Part shown: positions 53,164 through 64,000 of the stretch, piece by piece
Layout: each line of letters begins with the position of its first letter
How positions within the stretch are numbered: the stretch's first letter is position 1
NCBI GenBank assembly: GCA_024305405.1
Contig: JAKNDB010000092.1
Location: 3,997,501-4,061,500, forward strand
DNA: 64,000 bases
Reading direction: 5' to 3'
Source: Dirofilaria immitis
Lineage: Eukaryota; Nematoda; Chromadorea; Rhabditida; Onchocercidae
The notes under the pieces: model-generated
Seen by the model: the letters and a program-made list of their open reading frames with translations, nothing else
What the model was told of the DNA's origin: nothing
Database searches by the model: none
Program-made: the position numbers and the translations under genes

Positions 53164-55775
53164 ATGAGAGAGGAAGAAGATGTGACCCTCTTAGGACAGT
53201 TAAAAGCAATGCATCGAAGTGAACGTAAAGAATTACAGTGTATGTTCTTTATTTTTTTTTTTAGAAATCTGAACTTTGGTAAATTTTTTCATATGAAAAT
53301 ATAACTAGTTGTGTAACTTTTTTTGTTAATAATATTTACTGTCGAAATAAAACATTTTAAATAGATGATAAAAATGTCAATCAGCACTATGATAAAAATA
53401 TTAGCACTGATTAATATTTAAATGTTAGTTTAAAAGAATGACAGTTAGTATTCATAATATTATCAGTATTAATAAGAATTATATAACAGTAAGACTCTGC
53501 ATATTTCAGCCAGGATAATGAGTATGAAACATTCGATTGCGAAAGGTGACAAGAAGAGAAAGAAAGAATTAGTTGCAGAGGTAGCGAAAATGGAGGAGGA
53601 AATGAGAGAACGCCATGAAAAGGTCTTTTATTCTAATTTATTGGTAAAAATTATGGAACAAACCCACACTACTATAACAGCAGTTAGAAGGCCTTCAATA
53701 ATTGTTTAATCTTAACGATATCGCAATACACTTTTAATTATTACTTCGAATGACGCTATTGATGAAATGAATATATTTTCTCTTTTATAAGTATTTTTCG
53801 CACATTTAACTGCAAAAAAAATTTCACCAAAAATTCTTAAAGTCTTCAAGTTCTTAACGTTCAAGAACACTTTTGAAATATGCAAAATTGTTGTTTGGAT
53901 ATATTAACTAATTAAACGATTGATTAACGGAAGGATGTTTAGAATATTGTTTCAATACTTTCTACAAAATTAAAGCATTTGTAAATAATGAATTTATTTT
54001 AATTTTTTTGTCACTCTTTTGCAAGGATTAGGAATTATTTTTTCTTTCATTTTGAATCAAGATATTATTGCCAATCAAAACTGACATATAAAACAGAACA
54101 CTTATTATATGCTTATCGAGTTTTAAAATATAATTAATTTAGGAATTAGCTGAATTGAAGCCATCACCGGAATTATCTGTAGGGTCAGTTGTTGTGGAGG
54201 AATATCAACACAAGGAGCCACGTATTTCGAAGGCTCAAAGAAGACGAGTAAGTTGTAAAAATTTCGATGAGAGACACTTTTGCAGCTAATATTCTACAAT
54301 ATTTATTAAATAAAGTTATATTGCGCAACCATAAAAAGATTTTTGATGGTTGCGCAATATAAAAAACAGTTGGATATTATAACATGATGTTGATATTATA
54401 TTATCGAGAGATTAGATGTTGTATGACCTTCAAATTTTTTAACGTCCTTTTAAATTTTTACAAGCTTTTTTAAATGTTAGAAAACTACACGCTGTCTCAA
54501 ACTTTCAAAAATTTTACGACGTATTTGGCATTCTAGAAGTAAAAATTTTCCCATTCTTCATTTACAAAAAATTTCAACTTAATGTAGGAGAAAAAACCGA
54601 ACTCAACAGGAAACGAGAAGAAGCAGCAGTACAAGCTAAGATTGATGCAGAAAGCGGACCTCGTATGGATTTCTTTGCTTTAAGATTTTGAGCTGTTCAA
54701 AAATGGAGTTGGAGATTACTGGTTTTGTCTATGTTGTTTTGCTATGAAATTACTAATGACTGTTTAAAAGAATATATTTTGAATTCGGTTCAGTTCTGAA
54801 ATATTTTAGGAAATTCGAAAATGAAGCAATCGAGCAACTTTTAATGGATCGTGGACTTACAATATATAATATTGAGCCAGATGGTGACTGTTTATACAGT
54901 GCGATAGCACATCAGTTATCATTAATTACTTCACGTCAGGTTACCTTTATCAATCACGTTTGATTAATCTTTTTAAATCTATTAAATTTATTAAGATAGT
55001 TAAATTCAAATAAAAAATCACCATTGAGGATGTTAAATCGATAAACAGAAATTGTCATTTCAGTTTAGAGCCGCAGATATTCGTCAAAAGGCTGCTGCTT
55101 GCATGCGAACACATAAGGATGATTTTCTTCCATTTTTAATCAATGATAATGGGGAAGCACTGAATGAGATTGAATTTGAGGAATATTGTATGAAAGTTGA
55201 GAAATGCTGCACAGATGGTGGTGTTTGGGGTGGAGAACCGGAGGTAATTTAGTTTTTCAACTATGGTATATTTGAAACAGGAAGTATCTCCAGTTTCTGA
55301 GAATCCACAGTTCAAAAAGGTTTTCATTTTCATGCTAAGTTGTTTTTGTTCATAATCTACAATTAAAGTATGCTTATAGGAGGTTCAAAATTTTCTAAGT
55401 GATATGGATATGGTATGAGAAGATTTTTTTATGCTAACTCTTAAGTCATATTAATTTTACGGATATACCATTTCTGCTTAAAATTATTGTATTTTTAGAT
55501 GTAGAATGGTTTATATCCAATGTCTTTTTTTTTTAATTGGTACTTGAGAAATTTGATTTAATTTCATTATTATAGCTTCGAGCTACAGCTTGTGCACTGG
55601 AAAGACCGATTGAAGTAATTCAGCCAGGAGGACATGTTTTGCCTTTTGGAGCAGAATATGGAGACAAAAACCTCTTGTTATTACATTCCATCGATTTGCT
55701 TATGATTTAGGCGAGCATTATAATTCCACTGTTCCAAATACCGTCATTGTTTTTCCCGAAACTCTTAGCCAGTGA
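53164..55775 (+). CDS. OTU-domain deubiquitinase, OTUD6A/B-like, two frame breaks
   Basis: OTUD6-type cysteine proteases remove ubiquitin from proteins. Exons: 53164-53239, 53510-53622, 54143-54247, 54588-about 54662, 54810-54939, 55064-55243, 55576-55775. The N-terminal coiled coil (KGDKKRKKELVAEVAKMEEE) and PRISKAQRRR match OTUD6B. The OTU core has EPDGDCLYSAIAHQL (catalytic Asp and Cys) and RATACALERPIEVIQ. The C-terminal His lies in DLGEHYNSTVPN. Two frame breaks occur. In exon 4 the A run 54591-54596 has six A where seven would give EKKTELNRKREEA. In exon 7 the run 55666-55670 has five A where six would give DKKPLVITFHRFAYDLGEHY. The exon 4/5 join is also uncertain. Since all exons otherwise look under selection, assembly error is likelier than a pseudogene, but a broken gene is not excluded. 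Confidence 0.88.
54316..54362. repeat. perfect inverted repeat, 17-base arms
   Basis: Arms 54316-54332 and 54346-54362 (TTATATTGCGCAACCAT and its complement) around a 13-base loop in intron 3 of the OTUD6-like gene. It could be a small MITE or a folded RNA. Confidence 0.95.
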
Positions 55776-55779
55776 TTTT

Positions 55780-56590
55780 GATTTAAGGAGCATAATGCGA
55801 AAGAATTGACGTATTCCCAATTACGACAAACCTATTCAGAGCATAGTGAAATTCTGTGCTCATTATTGCATAGATAAGAAAACACTGTCTTACTCATTCT
55901 AAATATATTTATATGATTTGTAAAAATAAGGTTATTTATTTGTGCTCTGAATGTTTAAGCTTTTATATTTATTACCTTGAGCATCTTTATTCATAGATGT
56001 GCTACATGATTTTCCTGGGTTTTACATGCCAAGAACAAGTTTCATATTGAAACGTTGTTAGTAAATTTGTTTATTGTATTTGATGTATTAAATCTGTGTG
56101 CACTTCATTTAGTATATCTATGCTTTTAAAGAAGACAGTAAAACAATTAGCCGCAATTCTTATCTTACATAGTTCATGAATGTATGAAATAAGTATTATA
56201 AAAAAAAGACATTTCATAAGTCATCTTAAGAATTTCCATACAAGCTTCTTTTAGTAAATTAATGGTACAGCTGATGACGCTAATTTCTTAGAATCTGTTG
56301 ACTTGGATAACTGAAATTTTCTTTATCGGGTATGAATCGTTTACTGCTCATTACAATCCAAAAATCTCAGTTGCAGATATAGCTGTCGGCATAAAAACTT
56401 GGATAGCCCGCTCTAAATTTCTTCTAATTGGATGATTAAATAAAGTTATAGTTTTTTGTTTAATCTTTTCGCTTTTTCTGTTACGGTTTCGGTTATGAGA
56501 GATAATATTTATAGTATTTAAATTATTCATAAGTAGTCGCGAATAGTAGAAACTTTGTTTTTATGTGTTATGATTTTAGAATTTCTATTC
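55780..56590. other. intergenic, OTUD6-like to ELMOD
   Basis: About 800 bases with no exon. The two flanking genes share orientation, and an acceptor TTATGATTTTAG ends about 20 bases before the ELMOD start. Confidence 0.5.
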
Positions 56591-56600
56591 AATATATTAC

Positions 56601-58643
56601 ATGGATTGGCACGATGGAAATTTTTCCTCTAACTTTTATTGGTATATATGCTCTGTATTTCGTCGTCTATTACGATTTACGATAAATTGGTTCATGTTAA
56701 TGGTAACTGGCAAGACGGAGCTTGAAAGAATTGTAAGCGTATTTTATATAAGTTATCAAAATATAAAATTTCGTTGGAAAATATGTCGAAATTGAAGTAT
56801 GTATAGAGCGAATTAATAGTAGGACGAAATAATAAAGCACTAAAAAAGTGGAGCCATTAATTAAATACATTCAATAATTTTAGTTAATTTGGAGATCTAA
56901 TAGTCGTGGTCAGATCACAATAAAAGTGGAAGAACTCATTAATGAAGGAGAGCTACTAACAATGCCAAAATTTTGGAAAGCTGGACAGGAGGATAAACTT
57001 GTTAGTTGAAAATCTATCTGATTTTTCCTATTTTCAAAAAAATACTTAAAATCCATTTCAAATGTTTCCTTAGCTGAACTATACATATTTGCATTTTTTA
57101 ATTATTTTCATTTTTTTAAATTATTTTCATCAATTTTTTAAACTTAATTTCTATCTTTGATTTCTTAAAAAATTTTAATATTTAGTATGTAAATATATCG
57201 TGATATTATTTAATACGTAAATTATATTTTCGTAATATATTTTAGGCGATAGAAATCATTAGAAAATGCTGTTCAGAAGTCAACAATGAACTGTTTGAAG
57301 AGATGAGAGGTGTATTAAAGAGATCATTGAGCCAAATACGTGGATATCGAGAATTGTGTGACCATGTTGAAAAAATGTGCAAGGAGAAGTACGATCCTGA
57401 GAATGAAATTCATGAAAAAAGGTTTGATTTCATATTTCATTAAAGCGTTGTATATGAACTTTCAACTCGTTTTTTTTCCATTTTTGTAGATTGCTAAAAT
57501 TATGGGAGCTTTTGATGCCAACGGAAGATTTGAAAGGTAGGATGACGGATCAGTGGCAGAAAATCGGCTTTCAGGTGAAAAATTTTTCGGAATTATGGTT
57601 GTAAAATTAATATCATTTTTATTAATAGACTGTATGTAAAAACGATGAACATATCATTCATTTGATCTTATTTACTTGAATTCATTTACTGCGATTAATT
57701 AATGCTCGACTTATTTTTCTTTTACTGAAAATGAAACCCTAAAAACATATACAATCAACAATATGGCTAGTTTGATCAAACTTCTAAAGACTGTGCGAAA
57801 GTCCTAATTATGAAGGATGACTAATTTCATGAAGAGTTCTCATATGTTTTGATTGAAAGAATCTTCAGGGTCACGATCCGGCAACTGATTTTCGAGGTAT
57901 GGGAGTTCTTTCACTAGAGCAGCTAATTTTCTTGGCCCAATATGATGTTGCACATGCACAGTCAATACTTTCCCTTTCAAACCATCCTTTATATGGGTAA
58001 GTTAAAGTTATCAGTTGATATCTTTCTTTACATCACTTTTATATCAGAACTTTGTCAATCGACCTGACTGTCGTGATTTTTTCTGAGCCTACCAAAAGGA
58101 AAAGGAAGTTCTGGTGCACCGGAAGAAAAATTGGCTTTTTTTTTCATTTTCATGCTTTCTTCGTCCATATTTGGATGTTTTTTGATATTACTTTTTCCAG
58201 CTTCCCAATGGCGATAACTGGAATCAACTTAACAGCTTTAATTAGACGATTATTACATAGCGATGCACTGAAGATGCATTTTTACAACACCGTTCGTGGC
58301 ACACCAACGATCGACAATTTTCATCACGTTTTCTGTACGTTACTTGAAGTCAGTTATTATTTGATACCACTTGCATTTGGTCAACTTCAACTATTTGCAC
58401 TTTTAACATATATGATTAGATTTGATGCTAGAATTTTACTCGTAATATATGATTTCAGGTCAAGTGTTCAAACTATTTTGTGCATTTTGGACAAGAAGAA
58501 AACCAGAGTTGATTCGCTTCAATAATGTTAAAGATGATTTTGAAGCTCAATTAACGGTGTATTTATACTCCAAGGAAGCCAATTTGGATAAGTTAGATAT
58601 AAGATTTTTAAATAACTGCAGATCTGCCAACCATCCCGACTAA
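56601..58643 (+). CDS. ELMO domain-containing protein, ELMOD1/2-like
   Basis: ELMOD1/2 proteins are GAPs for Arl/Arf-family GTPases. Exons: 56601-56732, 56884-57000, 57246-57421, 57490-57574, 57869-57996, 58201-58379 (or 58348) and 58459-58643, about 333 residues as in human. The N-terminus is hydrophobic then MVTGKTELERI, matching ELMOD1 (RQMTGKCELQRI). The ELMO core is clear: LWELLMPTEDLKGRMTDQWQ, KIGFQGHDPATDFRGMGVLS (including the conserved DFRGMG; the GAP arginine lies there by family knowledge) and SNHPLYGFPMAITGINLTAL. The end reads KPELIRFNNVKDDFEAQL. The exon 6/7 junction is ambiguous: joining after GAA (58348) would shift the frame by one, while donor TTTG|GTCAAC at 58380 keeps frame but adds VSYYLIPLAF. 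AATAAA signals at 58893 and 58915. Confidence 0.93.
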
Positions 58644-59015
58644 TGTTTTCAACTTGCGCTAGTGCAAACTTGCCGGTGTATTCACACCTATCTTTGTCTT
58701 TTTCATTTTTTTCACTTTTATTTTTAAAGTTTACCATTATCGTTCACAAGCTCCTGCATAAGAAACTGAATAATTCCAAAATTTTTGCGCTTACGTAGCA
58801 AATTGAGTCTGATGATAATACCCATAAAGCAACAAGAGTATAAAATCTTTTATTTTTCAGTGAAACAGGTTGATTGTTATTTTGGCAGTTATAATAAATT
58901 GTTCATACCTGTGAAATAAATGATATGTAACAGAATTCTGAAGATCATCAAACCTTGGATAACAATTGAAGACTGTAGAATACATATCGTTTATCCTCTC
59001 AAAATTTTCTAACAA

Positions 59016-59318
59016 AAATCATCCTTCAGACGATATTATCGATTTATTTGTTGCATAAATCAAGGTCAAACTCATTTTTCCTCAATAACAAATCTAACTT
59101 AACACTTTTACTATTTTGCTATCCATATGAGAATAGTCTACAAGATTTATTCCATTGACTTAAAATGGCATAATGGGCGATCCCGCGTGAACCCTCTATA
59201 TAAGCCTAAAGCACACGATATCCGCTAGTAAATCATCCTTCAGACGATATTATCGATTTATTTGTTGCATAAATCAAGGTCAAACTCATTTTTCCTCAAT
59301 AACAAATCTAACTTAACA
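59016..59318. repeat. 89-bp perfect direct repeat
   Basis: Identical copies at 59016-59104 and 59230-59318, offset 214 bases, in the region between the convergent ELMOD and ARGLU1-like genes. Confidence 0.97.
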
Positions 59319-59468
59319 GTGCCTCCTCACCGCAATGAGCTTGCTATCCTGACTTTATCATTGACTTAAGTTATCGACTACAAATATCGATATAATTAGT
59401 ATCAAACTAAATTTACTTGGGACTTATGTAGAGTGCCTCCTCACCGCAATGAGCTTGCTATCCTGACT
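59318..59468. repeat. 37-bp perfect direct repeat, abutting the 89-bp repeat
   Basis: Identical copies at 59318-59354 and 59432-59468 (AGTGCCTCCTCACCGCAATG onward). The first copy begins at the last base of the second 89-bp copy, giving an interleaved A-A-B-B layout. Confidence 0.97.
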
Positions 59469-59756
59469 AGATAGAGCAAAAGACTTGCTCCACTGCAATT
59501 TTATAATTTCTATTTACAATGTACGAGCGAAAATAGAAAAAGTACTAGAATGGACATAAACTATAAATTATAAAAAAGAAAAAACTGAATTTAAAGGGGA
59601 TAAAAGGAAGACGTAAAACAAGTTGTTTCTCAGCGCTATAGCCAAAACAAAAATCTTTCAACATGAAAAGTTCGAAAATGCCTCTGTCCTTCAAGAATTA
59701 TTCAAATTTAATCTAATTTTACATTTCGTAGTGTCGTTCCATCATCGTCATTTTAT

Positions 59757-62700
59757 TCATTTAAAGCCGAGCTTCAACTTGATTGGCGCCCTCATTGTTC
59801 CACCTTTATTCAGTATCGCTTGTTGCTCACTTTTCGTTAGCATTTCGCGTTCCTGAATCAGCGCATTTCGTTCCATCTCCAGTTTGCTTTTCGTTTCCAA
59901 CATTAATAAACGTTCCTGTTTCTGAAAAAAAAAGACTTTTAACTAATGGACACTAGAAATGCTTTAAAATAACTCAAAATCACACACACATACACACATA
60001 CACACACACACACATACATACATACATACATACATACACACACATATATATATATACGAAGGAAACGCCTTAGAAACTAATAACCCGTATTTTATCCGTA
60101 ACTAATAAATACCGTTATGAGAAATATGCTGAGACCAACAACTGTCCAATCAGGATTCTAAAAAAGCTCATATTTGAATAACATACTGCTCGGTCAGTAG
60201 TACGAATTCGTGTACTTCGCTTTGGCGTTGCAACAGTTTATCGGCCAATGGAACACCTACTAGTAGCTTGCCTGTTGTATCCCAGCGATATCACGCAGCA
60301 GCGTATGTCCAAGTACTGTGCAGGAATATGCACATTATAATTTCCTCCCGAAATACCGCTATTCTTTATTGATTTATTCTAAATCAACAAAGAATAGCGG
60401 TTACTAGTCAATATCAGCTGATTTAATTTTTACAAGTAATTCAAAATAATTCAAACAGCTGCTGCGCGACTGATTTGAGCTGAAATTGTGCAATAGCCTG
60501 AAACATGGCGATAACGGAAACTACATCACTTATTATGTTAATCTAATTCTGTATGTGATGTAAAACACTTTAACACTTTACCAATTTTTTCTCCGTTTCC
60601 TCCAATTCTTTCATTTTCTTCTCCAAACTTTCTTCAAGTTCCATGCATCGCTTTTTAGATTCCTCCTACAAATATTTAAACAAGCTAGATTTAATCCATC
60701 TTAGTATTTAACAACATCAATAGCCATTTATCAAAATAAGATAAACTTTAATCTTGTTTTATCACCAGATATTTTTAACTATCACTTCTTGATCTTGAAT
60801 TTACATGAGAAAAATTTCCTCCAACCATTCTTCTTTTACAAGTGATATCGGAAAGGTCATACTCTCTACTGTAATTAAAAATCTGATTTACTTCTCTTTT
60901 TCGACTTTCTTCCACTTCATGCATCATTTCTTGCTCAATTTGTGAACGCAATCTGGATTCCAGGTCTGCGCGTGCCTTGGCAACGCGTTCCTGAACCAAT
61001 GATTCCAAATCAGCCACTCTAGCACTCACCTACAATGAAGCATTTGGGAAAAAGAAAGGAAATACTATCTTTTATTCAGAAAATTTGCAAATTTGCAGTA
61101 CAATGTAATGGCAACCGCATTTTGAAGGAAAGTTTTGAACCCAAAATCTAATTGTTCCAGAGAGCAGAGCAAAGTATGCAAACTTTCCGAAATGGACATA
61201 TGTTAGCTACAAAATCAAGATTTAATTTTAAAAATACCATTGATGTGGTCGGACTCCATAAATGAATCCTTCCAGCTAATTAGCGGCCGCAAGGTGCATA
61301 TACACAGAGAGTCTTCCTCCATTCTTCAATGTTCTTTTTTGTATGACACCCTAACACGGTGTTAAATACGAAATGTAGCATGAACTAACTTGTTAAGAAC
61401 CCAAATTATAAATAAAAACTGAGTGCTTATATCGGAAATCAGAGACCTGGCATAAAAAAATTATTTCAAACTCATTTTTTGAAAATTTCTAAGATTCGAA
61501 TTCTTCCTAACTTGGACCAAAGATAAATCTGCAACAAGTATACCCCACAAACTAACTATTTCCTATCGACTTATACAAGAAATATATTATTTCCAAAATT
61601 TCATAAACATGTAAACAGTTCTTTATTTTGCTGAATACAGTCATCGTAAAAAAATCCCTTGAAACTTGCACATGGCCAAGAAAATCTGAGATGCAAAAAT
61701 ATCACTAATTTAAGTTCAAAATTTTAAAAGTAAATCAAATGCAATTTCTCCATGATAAAACATAGTCGACAACTGCAACTACAGCAATATTATTAAATGG
61801 AAACAGGGATATTTTAATAGTTTTTAGAGAATTTAATTCGTGATAATTGATGCAATTGAGAATGATGTGGATAGTATTCTATAAAGATCACAATCTAGAA
61901 AAAAACATTACTTGCTCAGTAACTCGTGCATCCAACCATTCCTTAGCCGCTTGACTTAATTGCGATGCATCAAACTTCACACCAGCTCCTAATTCGCTTA
62001 CTAATGCTCCTAGTGATGTGGATGGTGAATTTGAACTACCAGTTCTGAAAAAATTTGAATACCTTTCATGCAAAATGATATGAAATAACATAATATCAGC
62101 ACACCAGTAATTTCAACTATTAATAGAAAAAATCAATTTTATGACAATATCGCTTAACAAAAATGAATTTCAAGCGCTCCGCTCTACTATACATTTCACT
62201 TCATAACATTAAATACTCTGAATATTTTCTAACCTCCCTTGATGGTAAAATTCTCAGTTATTCAAGAGACTGAATTCGCATAAATTGTAACCATTACAGT
62301 TTGGTTGTTCGAAACTTTTCATTTTTTGGTTTCCTCCTCATGCTTTTTATATTCTCTTACTATGTCAAATGATATGCGTGCAAAGCTACTTTTTGAGAAA
62401 CCTTTTCCACCTAAAGACAATTTTGTATAACATAAAGTCAACCAAAATGAAATTTTCCCAAATATTACATTCCTCAATCGATTTACTCAAGTTAAAGTAA
62501 ACATTTGGATATTTCCTCAAAACAACATAGCATCGGGCAATTCTAGAAAGCATTTCCTATTTTATTGATTGAAATATCTTATGGTGCATATCCTACTTGT
62601 ATTTTAGTAAAGACTACAATAAATCCTTTTCAACAATGAAGTTATAACTTAACCCTTTACATTCCTTTTATGATAAGTATATTAAAGAAAAATGATCAAC

Positions 62701-63089
62701 ACAGTTAAGCTGTTAAGCTTTTACGTGAAGTATCAATTTTCACTAAAGGAAGGTAATAATTTTTAAGTGTAAAAATAGAATATCTCAACTGAAGTTACTG
62801 ACTCTTAATTGGGTTTAAATTACACGCTCTCAATAAAATTCAGACTATCGATACACGCCCTCAACAAAATTCAGATTATCGATACCTTACATCAGTTCGA
62901 TTGGATATACTTACCCTCGTTTTCTCTCTTCAATAGCGATTCGATCTCATTATCAGAAGCAGAATGATCCGAGTCACGTCTTCGTCGACGATCCTTATCT
63001 TTACGGTAACGCTTATCACGATCACGACGCTCGTCACGTGAGTGGGAACGTGAACGGCGCCTACGGTCACGCGACCTACTACGGGGCAT
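59757..63089 (-). CDS. arginine/glutamate-rich protein, ARGLU1-like
   Basis: ARGLU1 is a nuclear speckle protein acting in splicing and with Mediator. Five minus-strand exons: 63089-62915, 62044-61912, 61029-60892, 60665-60582 and 59921-59757, about 231 residues. The N-terminus is an RS/RD domain (MPRSRSRDRRRRSRSHSRDE). A middle segment (LGALVSELGAGVKFDASQLS) is followed by a long charged coiled coil (RVADLESLVQERVAKARADL, EESLEKKMKELEETEKKL, NALIQEREMLTKSEQQAIL), ending NKGGTMRAPIKLKLGFK, comparable to ARGLU1's LGKGKSRPKLSFSLK. Exons 2-5 join in phase 0. Exon 1 to 2 is one base short: exon 1 ends GAG G|GTAAGT and exon 2 begins A ACT, so one G appears missing or a tiny exon was not found. TTATTTCAG ends 10 bases before the ATG. 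Family assignment rests on architecture and tail; other RS/coiled-coil proteins are possible. Confidence 0.8.
59983..60053. repeat. (CA)n/(CATA)n microsatellite
   Basis: CA and CATA units followed by TATATA in ARGLU1-like intron 4. Confidence 0.95.
60355..60401. repeat. near-perfect inverted repeat, about 22-base arms
   Basis: ACCGCTATTCTTTATTGATT pairs with AATCAACAAAGAATAGCGGT with one mismatch and a very short loop, in ARGLU1-like intron 4. MITE-like or a structured RNA element. Confidence 0.9.
62821..62882. repeat. imperfect tandem duplication, 31-bp unit
   Basis: Copies 62821-62851 and 62852-62882 differ at three positions (TACACGCYCTCAAYAAAATT start). It sits in ARGLU1-like intron 1, about 30 bases from the exon 1 donor. 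Confidence 0.95.
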
Positions 63090-63099
63090 TATTTCCTGG

Positions 63100-64000
63100 C
63101 TGAAATAACAGTTTAATCAATTCTAATAAAATTTTCACTAACTTCATTTTAATCGTATATTCACTCAGTGCTTCAGCAAATTTCTCCTATTCATAGTTTG
63201 TAAATTATTCAATATAACAGGCACTTATAGTAAAATCCAACCACTCACTTCTTGCTATAAACTCTGCACTGAGCAAATTATCGATTATACGACTTTAAAA
63301 TAAATGAATATGATTCTAGAAAATCATCGGATCAGGAAGTTTATCGAAACTAATAAAACCCGTCATAATTTCGTGAACTAGTAATTGCTGAGATTATCTG
63401 ATGGTGCTGAAATTCTCTATTTACTTATTATTTCCTAGTTTGATTTAAAATTTTCCTTCAAATGATTAACGTATATTATTTCCATCGCTTCTTTTTGACA
63501 GTTTATAGTTTATGCTGTTCGAGAAAAATGATTTAGATTCAATATATATAAAAATTTTTCTGTTAACACTATGTCACTAGAACGCGAATTCAAGAAAAGA
63601 ATAAACTTTTCCGCAAGTCATTCACTTGCGAATTCCACCCTACAATCATTATTCACTAGGCAATATAATAATATACTCCGCGAATCCCACAATTTTTAAC
63701 AGATACTGCAACGAACTCACGACACTCAATACCTAATCCCATTTAATACCGTAATATTTGATCCATATCTTAAATCAAGCAGCTTGAGATCTTGACAATA
63801 AGTTGCAGCGCTCTTCTCGCTTAAACTAAACCAAAATTGAATGGATAATGCTAAGCAGCATGACGTTTGAATTAAAATTATTATTTATTGATAAATTTAT
63901 TGAGGGATTTTGTTGACGAATTTTAGATATATTTTAGAAATGACTCATTCGTTTAATGCTAACTTTAAACTATTCACGAAGCTTTGGACGTATTGGAGTG
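63100..64000. other. upstream of ARGLU1-like gene, nothing recognised
   Basis: No exon or RNA gene seen; presumably promoter and intergenic sequence. Confidence 0.5.

Noticed and set aside
55136..55333. 65-codon minus-strand frame
   Set aside because: Antisense of OTUD6-like exon 6.
58528..58737. 69-codon minus-strand frame
   Set aside because: Antisense of the last ELMOD exon and 3' region.
185..60053. CRISPR arrays or bacterial-type operons
   Set aside because: Repeats here are microsatellites and local duplications; introns, tRNA form and gene families are eukaryotic.

Overview
The window is AT-rich eukaryotic DNA with short exons, GT-AG introns and dinucleotide microsatellites. Several genes have a splice acceptor only 1-16 bases before the start codon, as expected for nematode spliced-leader trans-splicing. 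Together with the protein families present, this suggests a parasitic nematode, probably a filarial or other spirurid worm. That placement is inference; no marker gene here settles the species. Most real genes are split into small exons, so gene models below were built by hand from splice signals, reading phase and family similarity recalled from memory.

Left part (1-36 kb) is gene-poor. The first exons of a NOS1AP/CAPON-like adaptor (PTB domain) lie on the minus strand at 6.25-8.85 kb; its remainder lies beyond the left edge or in exons I did not find. From 31.2 kb down to 14.9 kb, seven minus-strand exons with matching phases make a candidate unknown protein with two membrane segments. Isolated plus-strand coding-like exons sit inside its introns (19.4, 23.0, 29.0 kb). 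At 33.1-35.4 kb a four-exon minus-strand gene encodes a small cysteine-rich single-pass membrane protein with a long hydrophilic tail, which I could not assign to a family.

Region 36-43 kb holds no gene I can support, only repeats. The right part (43-63 kb) is gene-dense: a complete ten-exon Wnt ligand (plus) with a tRNA-Cys gene in its ninth intron; SF3B6, the splicing factor SF3b 14 kDa subunit (minus, convergent with Wnt); a short orphan ORF; SUB1/PC4 transcriptional coactivator (minus); an OTUD6-type deubiquitinase (plus, divergent from SUB1); an ELMO-domain protein of the ELMOD1/2 type (plus); and an ARGLU1-like arginine/glutamate-rich protein (minus).

The genes do not form one pathway. 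Three are nuclear RNA or transcription factors (SF3B6, SUB1, ARGLU1-like), one is a secreted signal (Wnt), and two act in ubiquitin and small-GTPase regulation (OTUD6, ELMOD). A recurring oddity is that several otherwise well-conserved genes need one extra base to stay in frame (two places in OTUD6, one junction each in Wnt and ARGLU1-like, probably the 19.4 kb exon). All are apparent deletions, mostly in homopolymers, so assembly errors are the simplest explanation.
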